From the NCBI RefSeq assembly GCF_900489465.1, contig NZ_UEFQ01000024.1:186001-250000 (forward strand): a DNA stretch of 64,000 nt, read 5' to 3'. The notes under the pieces were generated by a model. The model ran no database searches. It had not been told where the DNA came from and saw only the letters and a program-made list of their open reading frames with translations. A program made the translations under genes and the position numbers. This DNA comes from Aequorivita sp. CIP111184 (lineage in GTDB: Bacteria; Bacteroidota; Bacteroidia; Flavobacteriales; Flavobacteriaceae). Below, in pieces: positions 17,469 to 26,011 of the stretch (positions are counted from its first letter, which is position 1; each line of letters begins with the position of its first letter).

Positions 17469-19228
17469 ACAAGACAGTAAACATAAATTTGGCAGGCACT
17501 TCCTTTCATATAGACGAAGATGCCTTTGGGAAGCTTTCGCGCTACCTGGATGCCATCAGGAGATCACTGAAGGGTGCTGACGGAAGTGAAGAAATAATGC
17601 AGGACATAGAATCCCGTATTGGCGAACTTTTTTCTGAAAAGATTGAAAGTTCATCTCAAGTAATAAACTTGAAAAATCTTGACGAAGTGATTGCTGTTAT
17701 GGGACAGCCTGAAGATTATGAAGTAGATGACGAAATTTTTGATGACGTTCCCCCTTCTTCAAAAACTTATACAAAATCAAGAGGAAGTGCTACACACAAA
17801 CAGCTTTTTAGAGATGTAGACAACAAATATATCTCGGGGGTTTCCTCAGGTTTAGGACACTATATTGGTGTTGACGCCATTTGGATCCGTCTTTTGTGGA
17901 TACTTCTAATTGTTGCAGGCTTTGGTTCTCCAATAGTTGTCTATATATTATTGTGGATTTTGGTGCCACCAGCGCTTACAACTTCTGAAAAGTTAAGAAT
18001 GACGGGCGAGCCCGTAAATATTTCAAACATAGAGCGAAAATTTAAAGAGGGTTTTGATAATGTTGCCGACCGCGTAAAAAACGTTGATTATGACAAATAC
18101 GGCAACAGAATAAAAACGGGAGCTTCCGGTTTTTTTGACAGCTTAAGTAGCTTGATAGTTACCTTATTTAGAGTGTTTGCCAAGTTTATCGGGATATTAA
18201 TAATTATTGTTTCACTCTTTACCATAATTGGTCTCGTAGTTGGTTTTTTCACTTTTGGCTCCATAGACTTTTGGGGAAATAATGAAATAATGGAAAAAAT
18301 TGCAATGGTTGATACAACCAATGTTCCAATCTGGCTTCTGTCTCTATTGGCACTATTTGCTATTGGGATTCCATTTTTCGCCTTATTTGTATTGGGTTTA
18401 AAACTTTTAATAAGCAATCTCAAATCCATGGGCTCAACAATGAAGATCCTTCTAATTGTAGTTTGGGCATTGTCTATAATCGGCTTAACTATTTTGGGAA
18501 TCAAACAAGCAACCGAACAAGCTTACGATGGAAATTATATTGAAGAGCAGACTTTGGCCGTAAAAACTGGAGATACATTGCATATTTCAATGCGCGCAGA
18601 TAAACAATTCAGTTATGAAGTGAGCAGAGATAATGGTTTAAACATTAAATATACAGCAGACGATAAAAAAGTTATTTATTCTAATGATATCCAGCTGAAT
18701 ATAAAATCCTCAAAAGATTCCCTTGGTAAGATAATTTTCGAAAAATCTGCTGAAGGTAACAATCATCTCGATGCAAAAAAGCGGGCGGAAGCTATTGAAT
18801 ATAACTATTCGTTTGAAAACAATAGTTTAATACTTGACGGGTTTTTCATTACTGAAACTTTAAATAAATATCGCGATCAGCAAATTGAAATAACCATATA
18901 TGTGCCAGAGGGAACGATAGTTTATTCTGAAGAAAGTGCAACATCCTATTATGGCTTTAATTCAGATTTAACAGAATTAACGGATTGGGATAACGATGCG
19001 CATTACTTCAGAATTTTGAAAAATAAATTTGAATGTCTGGATTGTAAAGAAAAAGAGGAAGCAATTGAAAATGGTGATTCACTAGAGATAATAAACTCCC
19101 AACAGATTTTGGACACCATCAAAACCAACAAAAACCAAAATTGGGAAGAAGAAGTGAAAGATGATTTCAAAAACACTACTGCTTCAACACAAAAACAGAG
19201 CAAAACAATAACAGTGACAGTTGATTAA
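17465..19228 (+). CDS. PspC domain-containing membrane stress protein
   Basis: The 587-residue protein has a cytosolic N-terminal segment (NKTVNINLAGTSFHIDEDAF) that includes EEIMQDIESRIGELF, then the PspC domain at about 113-176 (LFRDVDNKYISGVSSGLGHY, then a long transmembrane helix ending ILVPPAL). Three further hydrophobic segments near 235-265, 285-310 and 325-350 precede a C-terminal extracytoplasmic region rich in beta structure. PspC proteins sense and protect the inner membrane. Translation is coupled to padR, and a DUF2807 lipoprotein follows 20 bases later. Confidence 0.9.
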   Translation: MNKTVNINLAGTSFHIDEDAFGKLSRYLDAIRRSLKGADGSEEIMQDIESRIGELFSEKIESSSQVINLKNLDEVIAVMGQPEDYEVDDEIFDDVPPSSKTYTKSRGSATHKQLFRDVDNKYISGVSSGLGHYIGVDAIWIRLLWILLIVAGFGSPIVVYILLWILVPPALTTSEKLRMTGEPVNISNIERKFKEGFDNVADRVKNVDYDKYGNRIKTGASGFFDSLSSLIVTLFRVFAKFIGILIIIVSLFTIIGLVVGFFTFGSIDFWGNNEIMEKIAMVDTTNVPIWLLSLLALFAIGIPFFALFVLGLKLLISNLKSMGSTMKILLIVVWALSIIGLTILGIKQATEQAYDGNYIEEQTLAVKTGDTLHISMRADKQFSYEVSRDNGLNIKYTADDKKVIYSNDIQLNIKSSKDSLGKIIFEKSAEGNNHLDAKKRAEAIEYNYSFENNSLILDGFFITETLNKYRDQQIEITIYVPEGTIVYSEESATSYYGFNSDLTELTDWDNDAHYFRILKNKFECLDCKEKEEAIENGDSLEIINSQQILDTIKTNKNQNWEEEVKDDFKNTTASTQKQSKTITVTVD

Positions 19229-19248
19229 TAACCAAAAAACCAAATTAT

Positions 19249-19968
19249 ATGAAAACAATAAACATCATAGCAGTAATTGGCGCTGCAATACTTCTAAGTT
19301 CCTGCAATTTAAACATTATTACAGGTGAAAATGGCAACGGAAACGTTGTAACCCAAGAACGGAACGTTATCGAAAATTTCACAGAAGTTAAAGGTAGCGC
19401 TGGATTGGATGTCTATCTTACCCAAGGTGATGAAAATAAAATTGTGGTAGAGGCTGATGAAAATCTGCAACAATACATTGAAACCGATGTGGAAAATGGA
19501 AGGCTACACATTACCACTTCCGAAAATATTGGTCGATCAAAAGCCAAGAAAGTTTATGTAACTTATAAAGAAATCAACACTGTGGAGGCCAGCAGCGGCG
19601 CAGATGTAACTGGTAATTCTGTAATTAAAAGTGAAAATATTTCACTGAAAAGCAGTAGTGGCGCAGATTTAAAAGTAGAAGTTTTCACCAAAAATCTAAC
19701 CGCTAAAACCAGTAGCGGTGCAGATTTAGAAGTTTCCGGAAAAGCATCTTCGCTAATTGCAGATGCCTCCAGCGGAAGTGAACTGAACGCAAGAGATCTT
19801 TTAGTGATAAGTTGTAACGCCGAAGCATCAAGCGGTGCTGAAGTTACCGTAAATGTGAAAGATAATTTAGAAACAAAGGTAAGCAGTGGCGGTGATGTAA
19901 ATTATTATGGAAATCCCGTTTCTGTAAACTCAAACGAAAGTCATTCTGGGAATGTACACAAAATGTAA
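19249..19968 (+). CDS. Head-GIN (DUF2807) domain lipoprotein
   Basis: The 239-residue lipoprotein has a signal with lipobox LLSSC (Cys near residue 19). The mature part is the DUF2807 right-handed beta-helix with recurrent SSGAD or SSGSE turns (VEASSGADVTGN, LKSSSGADLKVE, AKTSSGADLEVS, ADASSGSELNAR, AEASSGAEVTVN, KVSSGGDVNYYG), six rungs in all. Such proteins are often encoded with PspC and PadR genes, as here. The function is unknown; the repeat gives a regular surface suited to binding polymers or proteins in the envelope. Confidence 0.92.
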   Translation: MKTINIIAVIGAAILLSSCNLNIITGENGNGNVVTQERNVIENFTEVKGSAGLDVYLTQGDENKIVVEADENLQQYIETDVENGRLHITTSENIGRSKAKKVYVTYKEINTVEASSGADVTGNSVIKSENISLKSSSGADLKVEVFTKNLTAKTSSGADLEVSGKASSLIADASSGSELNARDLLVISCNAEASSGAEVTVNVKDNLETKVSSGGDVNYYGNPVSVNSNESHSGNVHKM

Positions 19969-20008
19969 AGCTATCGACATCTTTTATTTTTAACAACCCC
20001 GAATTTCC

Positions 20009-20050
20009 AAAAAGGCTTAACAGTTTCTTAAAATACTGTTAGGCCTTTTC
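20009..20050 (+). terminator. Terminator after the PspC/DUF2807 operon
   Basis: AAAAAGGCTTAACAGT pairs with ACTGTTAGGCCTTTT with one mismatch, and a T-rich arm follows. It lies about 45 bases after the DUF2807 stop and before the next lipoprotein gene. Confidence 0.8.
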
Positions 20051-20116
20051 ACATTTATCATAATTTTAAGAGGACTATTTCGTTTTTCTATCATCTTTGA
20101 ATAAAAATAAAACATT

Positions 20117-20548
20117 ATGAAAAAAATATTGATTGTATTTACAATAATAGCATTTGCAGCATGTAGCTCAAAAGATGATTCAGGCGATGCGAATACAAAC
20201 GAATTTGAACAAATAGAAACCACACTGCCATTAGCCCAATGGGAAATAAGCAAACTTATTGAAGGTCAATCAGACCACACGGCGGATTTTGAAAGTTTTA
20301 TATTCACCTTTAATGAAGACGGTACAGTATTAGCCCAAAATGATCTTTTCACAGAAAATGGAACTTGGTCTTATGATAACTCTTCCAGTAGTAGCGAAGA
20401 ATTAAAACTACAATTTAGTGAAACAACTCCTTTTGATGAAATTAACGAAGACTGGGATATTGTTTCGGTTTCCAGTTCAAAAATAGAATTATCACATATT
20501 AGTGGTGGTAATGGCGATATTGAACTTTTGACATTTTCGAAATTATAA
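20117..20548 (+). CDS. Lipocalin-like small lipoprotein
   Basis: The 143-residue protein has a short lipoprotein signal (KKILIVFTIIAFAAC; lipid Cys near residue 16). The mature part, with WEISKLIEGQSDHTADFESFIFTF..GTV and NGTWSYDNSS, follows the strand pattern of lipocalin-like flavobacterial lipoproteins. It stands alone between two terminators, so it is its own transcription unit. The ligand is unknown. Confidence 0.78.
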   Translation: MKKILIVFTIIAFAACSSKDDSGDANTNEFEQIETTLPLAQWEISKLIEGQSDHTADFESFIFTFNEDGTVLAQNDLFTENGTWSYDNSSSSSEELKLQFSETTPFDEINEDWDIVSVSSSKIELSHISGGNGDIELLTFSKL

Positions 20549-20570
20549 TTTCAAAAAATTCTTAAAATTA

Positions 20571-20600
20571 AAATGCCGCTAAATAGCGGCATTTTTTTTA
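20571..20600. terminator. Terminator between lipoprotein gene and trxB
   Basis: AAATGCCGCT pairs with AGCGGCATTT around a short AAAT loop, and a run of T follows. The stem is perfect, so it probably ends the lipoprotein transcript and can also serve the convergent trxB gene that stops at 20615. Confidence 0.9.
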
Positions 20601-20614
20601 TATTTTAAAAAATC

Positions 20615-21577
20615 TTAAGCTGTAATCTCAGTTTCAATTGTTGCTAAATAACGTTCAGCATCCAATGCAGCCATACAGCCTGTCCCTGCGGCGGTTACTG
20701 CTTGACGATATTCTTTGTCCTGCACGTCACCACTTGCAAATACACCCGGTTTATTGGTTTTGGTAGTTTTCCCTTTAGTAATTAGGTAGCCCGTTTCATC
20801 CATATCTAATTGTCCTTTAAAGATATCGGTGTTGGGTTTATGACCGATTGCAATAAAAAGACCCGTAATTTTTATCTCTTCTTTTTCCCCGGTTTCGTTG
20901 TTTACCATTCGTAGACCTTCCACCACTTGCTCTCCCAAAACTTCGTCAACTTCAGTATTATAGCGTACTTCTAAGTTTTTTGTATTGTTAACTCGGTGTT
21001 GCATCGCTTTTGAAGCCTTCATATAATCTTTGCGAACAAGCATTGTAACTTTACTGCAAATATTTGACAAATACGTAGCTTCCTCCGCTGCAGTATCTCC
21101 TGCTCCAACAATTGCTACTTCTTGATTTTTATAGAAAAAGCCATCACATACCGCACAGGCAGAAACGCCACCTCCCCGTAACTTTTGCTCACTTGGCAAT
21201 CCTAAATATTTTGCAGTTGCTCCTGTTGAAATAATAACAGTCTCAGCCTCAATTTGAGTAGAGTTATCAACAGTTATTTTATGAATTCCACCCACTTCAT
21301 CACTAAACTCAACGTTTGTAACCATCCCAATTCTCACTTGAGTTCCAAAACGTTCAGCTTGTTGTTGCAATTGTACCATCATAGTTGGGCCATCAATTCC
21401 TTCTGGATAGCCTGGAAAATTATCAACTTCAGTTGTAGTTGTCAATTGTCCGCCAGGCTCCATACCTGTATACATAACTGGTTTCATATCTGCGCGCGCA
21501 GCATATATGGCCGCAGTATAACCTGCGGGTCCAGAGCCAATGATAAGGCATTTTATTCTTTCAATAGTTTCGCTCAT
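20615..21577 (-). CDS. trxB: Thioredoxin-disulfide reductase
   Basis: I use the ATG at 21577 (MSETIERIKC); the longer frame to 21619 adds an unlikely extension. The 320-residue flavoprotein moves electrons from NADPH through FAD to thioredoxin. The FAD motif GSGPAGYTAAIYAARAD is at about 14-30, the redox-active pair is in SACAVCDGFFY (about 138-148), the NADPH motif GAGDTAAEEATYLS is near 157-170, and FASGDVQDKEYRQAVTAAGTG near 285-305 is the second FAD contact. All expected residues are present. Confidence 0.96.
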   Translation of the reverse strand: MSETIERIKCLIIGSGPAGYTAAIYAARADMKPVMYTGMEPGGQLTTTTEVDNFPGYPEGIDGPTMMVQLQQQAERFGTQVRIGMVTNVEFSDEVGGIHKITVDNSTQIEAETVIISTGATAKYLGLPSEQKLRGGGVSACAVCDGFFYKNQEVAIVGAGDTAAEEATYLSNICSKVTMLVRKDYMKASKAMQHRVNNTKNLEVRYNTEVDEVLGEQVVEGLRMVNNETGEKEEIKITGLFIAIGHKPNTDIFKGQLDMDETGYLITKGKTTKTNKPGVFASGDVQDKEYRQAVTAAGTGCMAALDAERYLATIETEITA

Positions 21578-21669
21578 GATATATTTCTTCAATATTTTTT
21601 CGAATTGTAAAAATAACAACTTTCAAAGGAATGTACCTTTAAAAGTTATGAAGAATTATTATCCATATA

Positions 21670-23193
21670 TTAATCAAGCCTATCAATTTCCTTCGGAAGA
21701 TTTATTTGAAGTGTTTCAGAACACGTGAACCGCAAATTCCTGAATTCCTCTTTATTCTTTTCTATTTCTTTATTCCAAAATGGAACCATTTCAGAAAACT
21801 TCTGCTTCCACTCCTCAGATTTTGCTTTTTCAGGATAGGCAAAATGCAGCAAATCAATCATTATATCCACTGCCACCGAAGCTCCTGGAGAAGCACCTAA
21901 GAGCGCTGTAATCTTTCCATCTTTGCTGTGCACAACTTCGGTTCCAAATTCCAATGAACCGCCCTCTTCATCGTCGCGTTTTATAATTTGAACCCGTTGT
22001 CCTGCAACTTTTAAATCCCAATCATCACTTTTAGCATCTTTTACAAACTTTCGGAGTTCTTCCATTCTATCCTCGTGCCCCATTCTTACTTGCTCTATCA
22101 GGTATTTTGTAAGTGGAATGTTATGCCAAAAAACTCCCCACATAGACGGAATATTGTCCCATCTAATACTTTTGAAAAGATCAAAAAACGATCCTTGCTT
22201 TAAAAACTTAGTGCTGAAACCTGCGAAAGGACCAAATAAAAGTTCTTGTTTTCCATCAATATAGCGTGTGTCTAAATGTGGCATGGACATTGGCGGCGCT
22301 CCCACTTCGGCTTTACCATAAACCTTTGCGTGGTGTTTTTTTATTACTTCGGGCCTGTTGCAAATAAGCCATTCGCCACTAACAGGAAAGCCTCCGTAGC
22401 CTTCCTTTTCGTCAATTTCCACTTTTTGAAGCAGTGGTAATGCTCCCCCACCCGCACCAATAAAAACATGCTCGGCATCACAGTGGATATTTTCTTTTGT
22501 TTTTAGATTTTTTATTTTTACCAACCACTCTTCGTCTTCCGTGGGATCCACATCTTCTACTTCGTGCATCGTGAAAACTGGGGTATCAAATTTTTCTTCC
22601 AAAATTTTGAAAAAAGTGCGGGTAAGAACGCCATAGTTTACCTCTGTGCCAAGTTCCATGCGGGTAGCGGCTAATTTTTCAGAATCGTTTCTATCAGTCA
22701 TCATCAAAGGAAACCATTGTTTCATTTCCTCAAAATTTACTGTAATTTTCATTTCTTCAAACATGGGGTGTTTTTGCATCTCGGCCACCCTCTTCTTTAA
22801 AAACTCAACATTATCTTCTCCTTCCACCCAACTGTGGTGCGGAACAGCATGTATAAACTCTTTTGGATCATCAATCAAATTATTATTTACCAAAAAAGAC
22901 CAAAATTGTTTCGATTTTTCAAACTGTGAACAAACTTTAATAGCTTTTGAAACATCTATGGAGCCATCTTCTTTTTCGGGAGTATAATTTAATTCACAAA
23001 ATGCAGAATGACCCGTTCCCGCATTGTTCCAAGCAGCGGAACTTTCCAAGGCTACTCTATCCAATCTTTCAAGAATAAGTATTTTTTGATTTTTATCTAT
23101 CAATTTTAGCATAAGTGCTAAGGTGGCGCTCATTATTCCTCCACCTACGCAGATTAAATCATATTCTTTTTCGATAGTTTTATTTACAGTCAT
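21670..23193 (-). CDS. mqo: Malate:quinone oxidoreductase
   Basis: The 507-residue flavoprotein oxidises malate to oxaloacetate and passes electrons to quinone at the inner membrane, replacing or complementing malate dehydrogenase. The FAD motif VGGGIMSATLALMLK is at about 16-30, LERLDRVALESSAAWNNAGTGHSA near 40-64 is the family signature, and GAGGGALPLLQK near 247-258, GPFAGFSTKFLK near 318-329 and LGASPGASVAVDIM near 430-443 are further conserved blocks. Length matches the usual 490-510. It is the last chromosomal gene before the tRNA. Confidence 0.95.
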   Translation of the reverse strand: MTVNKTIEKEYDLICVGGGIMSATLALMLKLIDKNQKILILERLDRVALESSAAWNNAGTGHSAFCELNYTPEKEDGSIDVSKAIKVCSQFEKSKQFWSFLVNNNLIDDPKEFIHAVPHHSWVEGEDNVEFLKKRVAEMQKHPMFEEMKITVNFEEMKQWFPLMMTDRNDSEKLAATRMELGTEVNYGVLTRTFFKILEEKFDTPVFTMHEVEDVDPTEDEEWLVKIKNLKTKENIHCDAEHVFIGAGGGALPLLQKVEIDEKEGYGGFPVSGEWLICNRPEVIKKHHAKVYGKAEVGAPPMSMPHLDTRYIDGKQELLFGPFAGFSTKFLKQGSFFDLFKSIRWDNIPSMWGVFWHNIPLTKYLIEQVRMGHEDRMEELRKFVKDAKSDDWDLKVAGQRVQIIKRDDEEGGSLEFGTEVVHSKDGKITALLGASPGASVAVDIMIDLLHFAYPEKAKSEEWKQKFSEMVPFWNKEIEKNKEEFRNLRFTCSETLQINLPKEIDRLD

Positions 23194-23493
23194 CTTTTCG
23201 AGATTTTACTCAAAATTAAACAATCAAATAAAGTTTTGTCCTTAAAGAATTATTAATACTTTTTTTGAAATGATAACTCCTTAAATATTTAAGTATTTAT
23301 TAAAAAAGCAACTTGTCAAACTTTATAATTTGATTATTTTTGCCGTTCAATTTTTGGAATTCTAGAGGTAGTTTTTTATAATTTAGCTTCGCTAAATACA
23401 AGCTGTTAAAGTATAAATTGCACCATAGAAAAGATTCCGATATAAAACTGGGAATTGCACTTAATTTAAAAGTGCAAAATTAAAAACATCATT
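23194..23493. other. Intergenic region: tRNA-Pro leader with two hairpins
   Basis: No gene is seen in these 300 bases. They hold a promoter-like pair (see 23313-23342) and two perfect hairpins: ATTTAGC/GCTAAAT (23381-23397, loop TTC) and TTGCACTT/AAGTGCAA (23455-23477, loop of seven), the second ending 16 bases before the tRNA. Confidence 0.6.
23313..23342 (+). promoter_or_regulatory. Candidate Bacteroidota promoter for tRNA-Pro
   Basis: TTG at 23313-23315 and TATTTTTG at 23335-23342 are separated by 19 bases, the spacing of the Bacteroidota -33/-7 promoter (TTTG-N19-TAnnTTTG). The predicted transcript would start near 23349 and read through two hairpins into the tRNA. Confidence 0.5.
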
Positions 23494-23567
23494 CGGGATG
23501 TAGCGCAGCCTGGTAGCGTACACGTCTGGGGGGCGTGGGGTCGCAAGTTCAAATCTTGTCATCCCGA
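23494..23567 (+). tRNA. tRNA-Pro (anticodon GGG)
   Basis: The cloverleaf closes fully: acceptor CGGGATG with CATCCCG, D stem GCGC/GCGT, anticodon stem CACGT/GCGTG with the loop CTGGGGG (anticodon GGG), and a T arm GCAAG-TTCAAAT-CTTGT. The discriminator is A and CCA is not encoded. Its 3' half is the likely attachment site of the element that follows, since an integrase gene lies about 220 bases away. Confidence 0.93.
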
Positions 23568-23570
23568 CGA

Positions 23571-23586
23571 ACCACTATCTAGTGGT
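23571..23586. repeat. Palindrome next to tRNA 3' end
   Basis: ACCACTATCTAGTGGT is a perfect 7-bp inverted repeat (ACCACTA/TAGTGGT) with a two-base centre, four bases after the tRNA. It may be part of the integration core or of tRNA 3' processing. Confidence 0.5.
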
Positions 23587-23590
23587 CATC

Positions 23591-23634
23591 AAAGCACTGT
23601 TAATCTATTGATTTTCAGTGCTTTTAATTTTTTA
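23591..23634 (+). terminator. Terminator downstream of tRNA-Pro
   Basis: AAAGCACTG pairs perfectly with CAGTGCTTT (23616-23624) and TTAATTTTTT follows. It would end the tRNA transcript and lies on the element side of the attachment site. Confidence 0.8.
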
Positions 23635-23663
23635 TGATATCAATCAATATCGTTTAATATCAT
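23634..23663. repeat. Inverted repeat upstream of integrase gene
   Basis: ATGATAT (23634-23640) and ATATCAT (23657-23663) are inverted, with a further CAATATC copy between them. Short repeated sites between att and int suit arm-type integrase or excisionase binding sites. Unproven. Confidence 0.35.
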
Positions 23664-23784
23664 ATAGCTGGTGTAGAGTTCGGTTAATGGATTTATACAT
23701 TTATTGTTGTAAATTTAAGTAGTCAGAGTGGCTATTTTAAGATCGTCTTTTCTTAAAGATTTGTTTAATCAAAAAGACGAAATA

Positions 23785-25050
23785 ATGAGGAATAACAGCA
23801 CTTTAACCGTATTAATCTTTACCAGGGACATTACTTATAATCCTAATAAACTTACAATCTATGCGCGTATTACCGTAGATGGAAAACGTGCGGAAATCAG
23901 TTTGAAGCGTTACACTGCGGTGAATGTTTGGGACGTTTCCAAAGGAAGGGTCAGTGGCACTTCCCAAAAAGTAAGATTACTTAATAGTTATTTAGATGAA
24001 GCTTACGTGCAAATTATGGATGCACATAAGCAATTGCTCCAAGAGGGTAAATTAATTACAGCACAAGCAGTGAAAGCCCGATATTTAGGACAGGATGAGC
24101 TAAACCAGTCCCTAAAAGAATTGGTCACATACCACAACACCAATATGGTTACGGTTCTGAAATATGGCACGATGAAAAACTATTATTCCACTGAGCGTTA
24201 TCTGCACAAATTTTTAAGAGATAAATTCAAGACACCCGACATCTATTTAAAACAATTGAACTATCGTTTCATTGTAGATTTCGAACAATATATTCGAAAT
24301 TATACACCAAAGAAAGCGAGAAGGACCTGTTCCAACAACGGAACGATGAAACACTTGGAGCGATTGATGAAAATGACCAACCTGGCGGTAAGACTGGAAT
24401 GGTTGGACAAAGATCCCTTTCGAAATTATAAACTGAACTATCAAAAAAGCGAGCGAAGTTATCTATCTGAAAGAGAGTTGCGACTTATTGAAGAAACAAT
24501 CTTTATGGGTGAAGGATATGAAAAAGTGCGGAATGTATTTTTATTTTCCTGTTATACGGGATTATCCTATATAGATGTTAAACAATTACAAACCTATCAA
24601 TTAGTACGTGGAATTGACAGAAATTACTGGTTACATACCAAACGAGAAAAGACAAAGGAGACAGTAAAGATTCCTTTACTGCCTAAAGCCAAGCTAATTA
24701 TTGATAAATACTCCAATACGGTAGACCAAAAAATTAGTGGCAAATTACTTCCGGTTTTTAGTAATCAAAAAGTGAACAGTTATTTAAAGCATATAACTAA
24801 AGCGTGCGGTATTCATAAGAATATTACGTTTCATTCAGCACGTCATACATTCGCAACAACTATAACTTTATCGAATGGGGTGCCGATTGAAACAGTTTCC
24901 AAAATGTTGGGACATTCAAACTTAAGTACAACTCAAGTTTATGCAAGAGTATTAGAGAAAAAGGTTGGTGAGGATATGCAAAATTTGATTTCACTTTTTG
25001 AAAAGAGAAAAAACGAAGAAACACTTGATAAAGAAGTGTCAAATAAATAA
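23785..25050 (+). CDS. CTnDOT-type tyrosine recombinase (integrase)
   Basis: I prefer the ATG at 23785 (MRNNSTLTVLIFTRD), the usual N-terminus of this family; a GTG at 23728 would add 19 residues. The protein (421 residues) has an arm-binding N-terminus, a SAM-like core-binding domain (residues about 100-200) and a C-terminal catalytic domain. The first catalytic Arg is replaced by Ser in CYTGLSYIDV, as in the CTnDOT integrase. The HxxR motif (HSARHTFAT), the LGHSNLSTTQ motif and the nucleophilic Tyr (QVYARV) are intact. It would insert the element into the tRNA-Pro gene. Confidence 0.93.
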   Translation: MRNNSTLTVLIFTRDITYNPNKLTIYARITVDGKRAEISLKRYTAVNVWDVSKGRVSGTSQKVRLLNSYLDEAYVQIMDAHKQLLQEGKLITAQAVKARYLGQDELNQSLKELVTYHNTNMVTVLKYGTMKNYYSTERYLHKFLRDKFKTPDIYLKQLNYRFIVDFEQYIRNYTPKKARRTCSNNGTMKHLERLMKMTNLAVRLEWLDKDPFRNYKLNYQKSERSYLSERELRLIEETIFMGEGYEKVRNVFLFSCYTGLSYIDVKQLQTYQLVRGIDRNYWLHTKREKTKETVKIPLLPKAKLIIDKYSNTVDQKISGKLLPVFSNQKVNSYLKHITKACGIHKNITFHSARHTFATTITLSNGVPIETVSKMLGHSNLSTTQVYARVLEKKVGEDMQNLISLFEKRKNEETLDKEVSNK

Positions 25051-25052
25051 GA

Positions 25053-25616
25053 TTAATAATTGTCCGTTAACCGTTCTTTTAAGTTTTCAAAATTCTCTGG
25101 TGAAATTTCCAGTTTGAAATAGGCCTTGCCGAATTTAGGTTTTATTAAAATAGTTTTATCGAGAAGCCTTGAAGTCATTTTTCGATGATATTCTAGTTCT
25201 TTTATTAATGTACCATTCTGTTTTCTAATGGTGTCGATTTTAATTGTGGCATCTTCCATACTCTCTCCAAGTTCATTATTGAAACCTGTTTTATTTTCAA
25301 GTAATAATGGTTGTTTCTGCATAAAAACTTCTTCGGTAAGTAAGCTCAACATTGCAGTTGTGGGTTTAAGTTGTGATTTTTCTATATTCTTTATAATGGC
25401 AATGATCGAGTCCAATTTCTTTAATATGGCTCCCTCCAATCTTTTAAAATAGTGTCCAACATTCTCATGTGGTGATATTCCATTATTCTTAAAAAAGTCC
25501 AATATAATATTCATAGATTCCGAATGAGATTTTCCTACATATTTTGAATATTCACGAAATCGTTTCGCTGTGGATTTTTTGAATCGAATGGTCGCAAATG
25601 TGTCAATATTTTTCAT
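25053..25616 (-). CDS. BfmA/BtgA family mobilization protein
   Basis: The 187-residue protein begins with a basic region that suits ribbon-helix-helix DNA binding (ATIRFKKSTAKRFREYSKYVGKSHSESMNIILDFF, residues about 8-43), followed by coiled-coil-like helices (KKLDSIIAIIKNIEKSQL and KIDTIRKQNGTLIKELEYHRKM). Proteins of this family bind oriT and help conjugative relaxases mobilise Bacteroides elements. It converges with the integrase, with stops two bases apart. A candidate oriT lies just upstream at 25746-25801. Confidence 0.85.
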   Translation of the reverse strand: MKNIDTFATIRFKKSTAKRFREYSKYVGKSHSESMNIILDFFKNNGISPHENVGHYFKRLEGAILKKLDSIIAIIKNIEKSQLKPTTAMLSLLTEEVFMQKQPLLLENKTGFNNELGESMEDATIKIDTIRKQNGTLIKELEYHRKMTSRLLDKTILIKPKFGKAYFKLEISPENFENLKERLTDNY

Positions 25617-25745
25617 AATATTATTTTATTTAGATAAAAAAATCACTGGTTTCATTGGGCTAAGAGCATATTTACGTCAAAAATTATGATTTCAATTATT
25701 TAAAAACAACACAACTAACTGATAATAAGCGAATTAAAAATGTAT

Positions 25746-25801
25746 AACATCGCGCAGCGTGTTACCCTCTTGCTTCTCCAATTTGTCCACCCGCGGACAA
25801 A
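25746..25801. other. Candidate origin of transfer (oriT)
   Basis: Two inverted repeats stand close together: AACATCGC-GCA-GCGTGTT (one bulge) and TTTGTCC-ACCCGC-GGACAAA (perfect 7-bp stem, six-base loop). They lie 130-185 bases upstream of the BfmA/BtgA start, where oriT sites of such elements sit. The nick site cannot be named from sequence alone. Confidence 0.4.
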
Positions 25802-25945
25802 ATTTTAGAACCTTTTACAGAAAATTAAGAGTCTCATCTGAAATTTAGAATTGATTGATATTTTTTGTGAAATTCAATTTTAATAACCCAAATTTTAATC
25901 AAGTAATAATCAATTCATTTGCGGATTGTTCAATGAAATGCTTTC

Positions 25946-25985
25946 AAAAAAAAAAAGACCCTTGAGGTTTTCAAAGGTCTTTCTG
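25946..25985 (-). terminator. Terminator of the ssb-DUF6876 transcript
   Basis: On the minus strand AAAGACCTTTGA pairs with TCAAGGGTCTTT (one bulged base) and is followed by a run of eleven T. It lies just after the DUF6876 stop. Confidence 0.8.
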
Positions 25986-26011
25986 GTCATAACAACTACA
26001 GACTAAAAATA

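Larger units (their letters stand above)
25617..26011. other. Intergenic region upstream of the mobilization gene
   Basis: No gene is seen in these 395 bases. They hold a GC-rich pair of inverted repeats in an AT-rich background (25746-25801, candidate oriT) and the terminator of the minus-strand ssb-DUF6876 unit (25946-25985). Confidence 0.6.

Noticed and set aside
23571-23663. Possible CRISPR-like or multi-repeat array after the tRNA
   Set aside because: Only single inverted repeats are present, without equal spacers. They suit att and terminator structures. No CRISPR array was seen anywhere in the window.
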